Source: Gordionus sp. m RMFG-2023 (lineage: Eukaryota; Nematomorpha; Gordioida; Chordodea; Parachordodidae). From it: DNA of 64,000 bases. Below, piece after piece: positions 57,948-64,000 of the stretch; the stretch's first letter is position 1; every line of letters begins with the position of its first letter. A program made the translations under genes and the position numbers. The notes beneath the pieces are model-generated. The model worked only from the letters and a program-made list of their open reading frames with translations, was not told the origin of the DNA and made no database searches. Where the stretch lies: NCBI RefSeq assembly GCF_954871325.1, contig NC_088775.1, positions 6,053,561-6,117,560 on the forward strand. Reading direction: 5' to 3'.

Positions 57948-59434
57948 TGTGCTGTAAATTTCTAAAAAAATTTAACGTTCATTGACAAAAATCTAACGCG
58001 TTCAAGTTCACTTCCAAAAAAAAAGGAACGCGTTCAAGTTCACTTCCCAAAAAAAGGAACGCGTTCACGTTCGTTCAAAATTTTATAATAAATTTTTTTT
58101 AAATTTATTAATATAAATAAATGTCTTATATTTTTTAACACAATATATTAGCCATGTTAAAAAATAATATAGTTTTATTTTGATAATATAATTACAAATA
58201 CAATATAATATAATATAATATAGCTAATAAAAGGATATTTTTTATTTATAAAAAATTTTTCTTATTCTTAATAATAACAATTGTTTTTTCAAATTTTTTT
58301 ATCTGATAGACAGAAACCCTTGGCAATTAATACCGCATTAGCTATTCTAAAAACCCGCTCCACGGGAGTAGATGATGGGGATTGCTGTATTATACTTAAT
58401 GAACAACTCTTTTAATGCGGGGAATTTATTAAAAACATTTATTGTTTCGTCCTTTGCTTCAAAAAATTGAGATGAGTTATTCTCCTCCAATCCAGCATCT
58501 ACTTCCTCGTCAAAAGAAAGAATATTTCGAAATTAACAATAGGGTTTTTAAATGCATTTTTTTCAATAACGTTTTAAGTTTATTTTTTATAGATTCTTTA
58601 TGTGGATGTTTTATTCATGACCATTGAAGCTTGAATACTGGATGTATAATTGCAGAAATAACATTTATCTTCATATATATGTTCAAATCTTTAATAAAAT
58701 AAAATATATGTAATTAATTTGATAGTGTTAGGTTTAATACCTTAATTCCATTTAATACTGCATCTGTCAATGGTTTTTTAATTTAAAATAGCTATCTTTA
58801 TTGTTGTAGTCAAATAGCCCAAATTTTTTCTTCAAATTCAATGATTTTACTTAGATTCTATAAAATGAATGATTAATATTACAATCAAATATCGTTTTAA
58901 ATTGGAACTTGAAGATTTTGAAATGATATAATACATTTTGGGCACATTTTACATTTTTTAAGTATTGAATTAGTTCCTTTAATATGGGATGTTATTGTAA
59001 AATATTTATCATATATGGGCCATGGTAGTGTTAATCTGATTTTGAATTTTTCAGAAACAGATGATGATGATGCTGATGAAATAATAATATCCATGCTTAT
59101 GCTAATCTATTAAATTAAAATATAAACAATAATAAAATTAATAAACTATAATAATGACGTGTTAAAAAAAATTGAAATGTGAAAATGAAAACAGCTGATT
59201 ATAAAGTATAAGACACTTTTCTTAAAAAATTAGATCAGGATTAATCTTAAATTTTTCAAATAAATAAAAATAAAAAGTGTTTTTAAAATTGAACGAACGT
59301 TAAATTCGAACGCGTTCGTCATAAAAAAGGAACGCGTTCACGTTCAAAGTTCGTCAAAAATAAAAGGAACGCCTTCATCAATTTTTTAAAAAAAACCAAC
59401 TTCGTTAATTGAACGCGTTCGTTTACAACACTAA
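57948..59434 (-). mobile_element. hAT transposon, GAACGCGTTC subterminal repeats
   Basis: The right end reverse complemented reads TTAGTGTTGTAAACGAACGC, the left TGTGCTGTAAATTTC, flanked by TATAACAT (57940-57947) and TACAACAT (59435-59442). Both ends carry repeated GGAACGCGTTCAAGTTC words. Minus-strand relics include a C-terminal domain at about 58310-58420 (FIKYNTAIPSSTPVERVFRI) and a BED-finger-like start at 59094-58897 (KYFTITSHIKGTNSILKKCK). Confidence 0.8.
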
Positions 59435-59866
59435 TACAACATTCTAATAGAAATAAAATATTTTTGATACGTTTTTTTATTCGAGCCATGGGCTGGTCTT
59501 GGGGTTTAAATTTTTTGCCACTAACTTACAGGAGGCTCTGGTCAAAAATTTCTATTTTGCTAGTCTCTCAATGTTGTCACTGGCCCAGCCCACTGGACCA
59601 ATGGGCCTGGCTGATGGGTCAACACTACCGGACTCTAATCCAGACATTATATAAAACTTAGGGTTCTGTGTCTGTCTAACCTTATCTTCCAATTGCATTA
59701 AAAACATTCGCATCATCCAAAATTCGGAGATAGATTTATAAAAATATAAACTAATAAATAATATATATATATATGTATATGTATGTTTAAAGTTTGTAAC
59801 AGATGGCACCACAAATTACACTTCCTTAAAACGCTCCAAGGCCATAAAATTAGGCATTTCCGAAAA

Positions 59867-60052
59867 TTATCTCCCATTTTGCGGTGAATCACCCCAAAAC
59901 GCCTCAAGTATATCCTGCCTCATAAGTGCTTTCCATTTCGACGGCCCTCCTTTCCCATTTTCGTTGTTAGCCTCTCGACGGCCCCCAACCTGCCGATTTG
60001 ACAAGGTGCCTAGTAGAGGACCCCTCTCGAAAACGGCCAAGATTGATTCGGG
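59867..60052 (-). pseudogene. STRIP-like middle segment on the minus strand
   Basis: A G+C-richer minus-strand frame between stop codons reads PESILAVFERGPLLGTLSNR, then GGPSKWKALMRQDILEAFWG and DSPQNGR. Vertebrate STRIP, as I recall it, has PEDSIKVIRNMRAASPP followed by HKALIKQDNLDAFNERDP, so KAL..QD.L.AF....P matches, in the part of STRIP that should follow the exons ending at 56596, but on the opposite strand. It may be an inverted piece, part of a second copy, or a functional exon beginning at the CTACTAG acceptor-like site (exon start 60016 in minus sense). A plus-strand frame (59803-60051) is also open here and could splice to 60197; I prefer the minus reading because of the similarity. 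Confidence 0.45.
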
Positions 60053-60196
60053 TTAGTTCCACCCTGACATTTTCCCCTCTTTCTTTTTACCAAAACTAGA
60101 ATGAGCTTTTAAGTTTATACTCTCCACAGACATATATTATATATAATATATTTTTGATTTATCCTCTAAATTGATTTTTCTCCGCCTTCTTCCAAG

Positions 60197-63100
60197 CAAT
60201 CGAAAAGGATGATATTATGAATGAAATCAACGACCAGGCCGACGCGAGCATCGACCTAAACGCGTCACTAAGTATCGATTTTGACGAGCCGAGCTTTGGC
60301 TTGAATGACATCGACTCTGACGTTGTTAGAACTTTGACCCGTTCCAAAGTGGTGAACGTGAGCAAGGGAAAGGGATTCGCTTTCGAAGAGGAACTCGCAA
60401 ATGATATCCCTAAATTGGGGAGAGAAGTTTAAATTTTTTTTAATGCATTTTTTTTTTTATAATTTATAGAAATCTTGTTAAAATTTACTTATCCGAGGTC
60501 TGATATGAATTATAACACTCATATTTTTTTTTAAAGACGGTATTCAATTTGAAAATAAATTAATTGTTCATTTTCTGATATATGTGTCTAGCGTCGCGTG
60601 ACGCATGCGCCCACACATGATTACATTTTATAAATCTAATGAATTTAAAAAAAATATATATTTATGTTAGTTATAAATTAATGAACTCTCTAAAACTATA
60701 TAGGTATAACTAGCGCAATTTTAACCTTAAATTTTTTTATATAAAATTCTAAGGGATGTTTACTGGAGGACAAGTATTAGGGGTTTCCCGTTACGACATA
60801 GGTGACTAAATTGTCGCGAATATATAAAATATGATTATAATAACAACATTAGCTTTAGAACCTTTTTTTGCCATTTTTCCTCAAGGTTATATAAGCGCTT
60901 CATCCCTTTTCATGAGCGTTATAGAAAAAATATAGGAAATTTCAACAGAATTTTTAATATGGTAATTCTCACTCATAATGAATAATATGAAATGTTGAGA
61001 CCTATCAAATTTTTTTTCCTAAGCAATAATGTATTAAAGATATATCTAACAAAAATGGGCAATCACATCTAGTACATTTTTTGGTTATTCGTAAAGTAAA
61101 TCAGCTTTAGACCAAACTCCTAGAGTGACACATGTGATAGTTGTGAAACAATGAAGAATTTTATTAATATTATCTTGTAATTTATTTCAGTATATTTATA
61201 TATATATCATTAGCGTACGCAGCGGGGGGGCAGGGGGACAAATCCCCCCCCCCCCCCGCTAAGCCAAAAAATGCAGATGCCGGATATATTTTTCAAAAAT
61301 ATTTTTGTTTAGAGTGTTGTGCAGATTTACTTTAAAACATTTCCATATTTTTTAATTCGTTTGTAAATAAAAATTTTAACTTGTAAAAATTGATAAGAAT
61401 ATATAAACATGTTATTTTAACAACTTTTTACAAGTCAAATAATTTTATTTTCAAATAAATTAATAAATATAGAAATGTTTTGAATTAAATTTACACAGTA
61501 CTATATTAATTTATATTTGTTAATATTTATTCCTATCTCATATTAAATATATATTTAATTACATTTATTATCACATTCATCACTAAGTTTATCAATTAAT
61601 TTCGATTTCAAGTTTTCCCGTGTAATATTTTCTTATTATTTTCAAATTTTTAGTGGCGTAATATTTATCTACCATTTTTAAATTTCCAGTCAAATAATAA
61701 TTATTCTGAAATTGTCCAACAGGGAGAAAGAAATTGCAACCTTGTCCTACGAGATAGAGTCTCCGCCATCAAGCAGTAAAAGCTTTTATGGAGTTAGAAG
61801 AGCCGATTATTTGCTATTACTGACATATCACAATGGCCTAAATAAAATTTTTCCTTAGAAGCAAAAAAATTATTGGATTCAATGCTTATTTCAAATTTTT
61901 TTCTCATTAGAATGTACAACTATTTTATGTATTACTTTTCAAAAACATGATGACTTGATTAAGAAGATGAGAATAGCGGAGAGCATTTTATTAGAATTCA
62001 AGGAAATTAGGGCTAATGTTTATGAAGAATTTCATATTTTATATGTTATTGTTAAGTCAAAAGCAGAGCTATATGTGTTTAATATTTGTCTCATTCGACT
62101 TGCAGCAAGGCAAGCTCATAGCTAAAACATTAATATAGGATCAGTAGATATCTTAGATACAAATACATTTATAAACCAAATAAATGAATGGTTTTTAATT
62201 CATTATGCAGCACTTACTCTGCAAATATTATTTTCATAAAAGCCTTCCCAACCTTTTTCAGAAGGTGATAGAAAAAATTTGTTGGATTTTTATCATGAAG
62301 ATGTTAAAGTATCTTATGATGCCTTATTAGCTGAATAACTATGTTTATAAGATTAACTATGGTTGATACAGTCCCAAAAAATGCTATGGATGCTCTGCAT
62401 TATTTCAAACACATTTTAGATTATAATCCCAATGTATTAAAAGGGTTTATATATTCGCAACTCTTTCCAATAGTATAATGAGATAACATTCTCTTTTTTA
62501 AGAAGAATAACAGAGCTTTGCAGAAGTACCATTTGCAGGGCACGACCCGGATTTTTTTAAAGATTTTTACGGCTAAGCTCAATTTTCAGGCCCGACCCGG
62601 ATTTTTTTAAAATAAATTATATTTATTTTTGATTTTTATAGCTAATAATAACGATTTCAAATATAGGCTGTTTTAAAATATACAGTCCGGCCCGGATTTT
62701 TTTTTTAAAAAAATTTTCAGGCCCGGCCTAGATGTTTTTTTTTTAAATTCAGGCTCAGCCAGGGTGTTTTTTTTTAAAAATTTCGGGCCCTGCAGGTCTC
62801 TCAAAAACATACCAAGAAGTACAACTTTTGAAAGTAGATTGAAAGGTTTGGATCTTTTGAATATTCATAGGCATTTGACAATCAGCAAGGATGAGATAAT
62901 TGAAAAATTAGCTCAATCCCAACGAAGATTGGATTTTACATTGTAAATATATAACATACAAAATACAATTATTCCCTAAGCTTTTTGTGTATTAATTTAT
63001 ATTTCTAACATTTAAATTTTTTATACTTTATATATAAATTTTAAAGCTGAAAAAATTCAAATTTCTATTTTGGGTCATTTAAGTGATTCTTTACATATAA

Positions 63101-63760
63101 TTTTTTTATAATTCACATTAATTTAAAATTGTATTAGAAATAGTTATTAGTCTTAATAAATTTATGCTTGATATTTTTAAAAAACAATAATATTTCTTAA
63201 AAAATTTTATTATCCCCCCCCCCCCAGACCAAATTCCTGCGTACGTGCCTGATATATATATCTTGACAAATAAATATATTCACCACATCAATTAATCATA
63301 TTACCAATTCATTTACTTTTCAAGGTTAATTTATATATAATTGATTCTATTACAAAACTTTAACAGATTGAGACCGTATCACAGATCGGACAGATTTTAA
63401 CTGAATGTAGACCTATTCATTTGAAAAACTAACTGTTGGTTTTTTAAAAATCGATCTTTTTAGACAGAACTGATTCTTTTCCAGTTTTCTTTTTGAAGAA
63501 AATTTAATACGTTAATTTTTTTAAAAAAAATTTACAAGGGTTTCGCCTCATCAATGGTAAACTTTATCGATCTGGACAAATCCGATCAAACCTTTTTGAA
63601 CAACAAAGGATCGGGTATTTTTGATGATATCAATAATGACAACGTGGATGATGAAAGTATCGACGAATCGAACGAAGACGAGATGACAATCATATTGGAT
63701 GAAAAGGAGCCATTGATAGCAGCTAACCAACCTAAAGAGTATAAATTTCGAATTGACTAA
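60197..63760 (+). CDS. Unrecognised acidic protein, two 3' exons
   Basis: Exon 60197-60426 follows a pyrimidine-rich acceptor (CTTCTTCCAAG) and reads IEKDDIMNEINDQADASIDL, then LNDIDSDVVRTLTRSKVVNV and FAFEEELANDIPKLGRE. It can end at GAA|GTTTAA (phase 0) or at the TAA itself (60430-60432). Exon 63539-63760 follows TTTACAAG, phase 0, and reads GFASSMVNFIDLDKSDQTFL, then very acidic NDNVDDESIDESNEDE and an EPLIAANQPKEYKFRID end with TAA. Joining them across a 3.1-kb intron that holds a hAT copy is inference; they could belong to different genes. Both are less AT-rich than the surroundings. No domain is recognised; composition suggests a disordered protein. Confidence 0.4.
60433..61208. other. 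A+T-rich spacer
   Basis: No gene or repeat recognised except the AT microsatellite before 61209. Confidence 0.4.
61209..63251 (+). mobile_element. hAT GCGTACGC family, copy 3, longest copy
   Basis: The left end CATTAGCGTACGCAGCGGGG and the right end, reverse complemented, CAGGCACGTACGCAGGAATT, both border ATATATATAT. It is the inverse of copy 1 over about 1.6 kb. The plus strand retains pieces of the transposase (ATLSYEIES/PPSSSK region, LIKKMRIAESILLEFKEIRA, RKNLLDFYHEDVKVSYDALL) in several frames with stops, so it is not functional. G/C homopolymers near both ends may be inaccurately counted. Confidence 0.75.
62525..62795. mobile_element. RTCTGCA-family element nested in hAT copy 3
   Basis: Starts CAGAAGTACCATTTGCAGGG and ends GGGCCCTGCAGGTCTCTC. 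It occupies the same position as the nested element in copy 1. Confidence 0.65.
63252..63538. other. Spacer upstream of the last exon
   Basis: AT-rich; nothing recognised besides the acceptor TTTACAAG at its end. Confidence 0.4.
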
Positions 63761-64000
63761 TTTTTTTTCTCTCTAAGTGGTCTATTTAGTTTTACGTTGT
63801 TTTTTTTAAAAAATATTTGATTTTTTAAAAATTTTTAATCTATGAGTAAAATAATATTGAAGTTGCGAATCAGCCTCTGCCATGTTTAGGTTAATCCTAT
63901 ATTTTTTTTGTTGAAAAATCAAATCTTTAGACATATCTTATAAAAACTAATTGTAACCCACACCCAGTATTTTAGCCCCATATTTAATTTAGGTAAAATC
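63761..64000. other. Downstream flank
   Basis: T-rich sequence after the TAA. No AATAAA was noted; no further gene recognised. Confidence 0.4.

Noticed and set aside
59803-60051. Plus-strand exon splicing to 60197 (phase compatible, donor G|GTTAGT)
   Set aside because: Kept only as an alternative: the minus-strand reading of the same bases resembles STRIP, and antisense frames in G+C-richer patches are often open by chance.

Overview
The window is animal nuclear DNA. It is very A+T rich (roughly 70-75% by eye), contains split genes, and is saturated with DNA transposons and tandem repeats. No bacterial, organellar or CRISPR-like organisation is visible. The three identifiable host genes are RRS1, an astacin-EGF-CUB protease and STRIP, all metazoan. 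One EGF plus one CUB after an astacin domain is the arrangement of many nematode NAS proteases, so an ecdysozoan (nematode or nematomorph-like) host is a reasonable guess, not a demonstrated one.

Layout. 1-33.4 kb is almost entirely repeats: two related short-unit satellites (about 236-805 and 32865-33310), several hAT-type elements with terminal inverted repeats (TIRs), some with clear 8-bp target duplications (3743-4969 with a nested 163-bp copy at 4030-4192; 10794-11140; 21898-23272; 23321-25460), three copies of one hAT family that carries a second element inside it (1673-3430, 14492-15385, 61209-63251), two opposed copies of a composite element made of a 13-bp and a ~118-bp tandem array (13147-14381 and about 18540-20250), reverse-transcriptase relics (8643-8855, 25469-25864) and a FLYWCH/MULE transposase (30572-31464).

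33.9-46.3 kb is the genic core. RRS1 (+, 33900-37264) has seven exons, four of whose introns are only 41-47 bp. An astacin-EGF-CUB metalloprotease (-, 37622-46259) has ten visible exons. They are convergent, with stop codons about 360 bp apart. Two long tetranucleotide microsatellites lie in introns of the protease gene.

46.3-64 kb is again repeat-rich: a 135-bp MITE with 10-bp duplications (48716-48850), a hAT element nested in a MITE (52181-54712), the 5' half of a STRIP1/2 gene (+, 55647-56596) with 40-44 bp introns, a further hAT (57948-59434), a minus-strand segment that resembles the next part of STRIP (59867-60052), and two plus-strand exons of an unrecognised acidic protein (60197-60426 and 63539-63760) flanking another hAT copy.

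All exon junctions were worked out by eye from reading frame, GT-AG signals and similarity to remembered protein families. No search was run. The genes do not form a pathway: RRS1 acts in 60S ribosome assembly, STRIP in the STRIPAK phosphatase complex, and the astacin is a secreted or surface protease.
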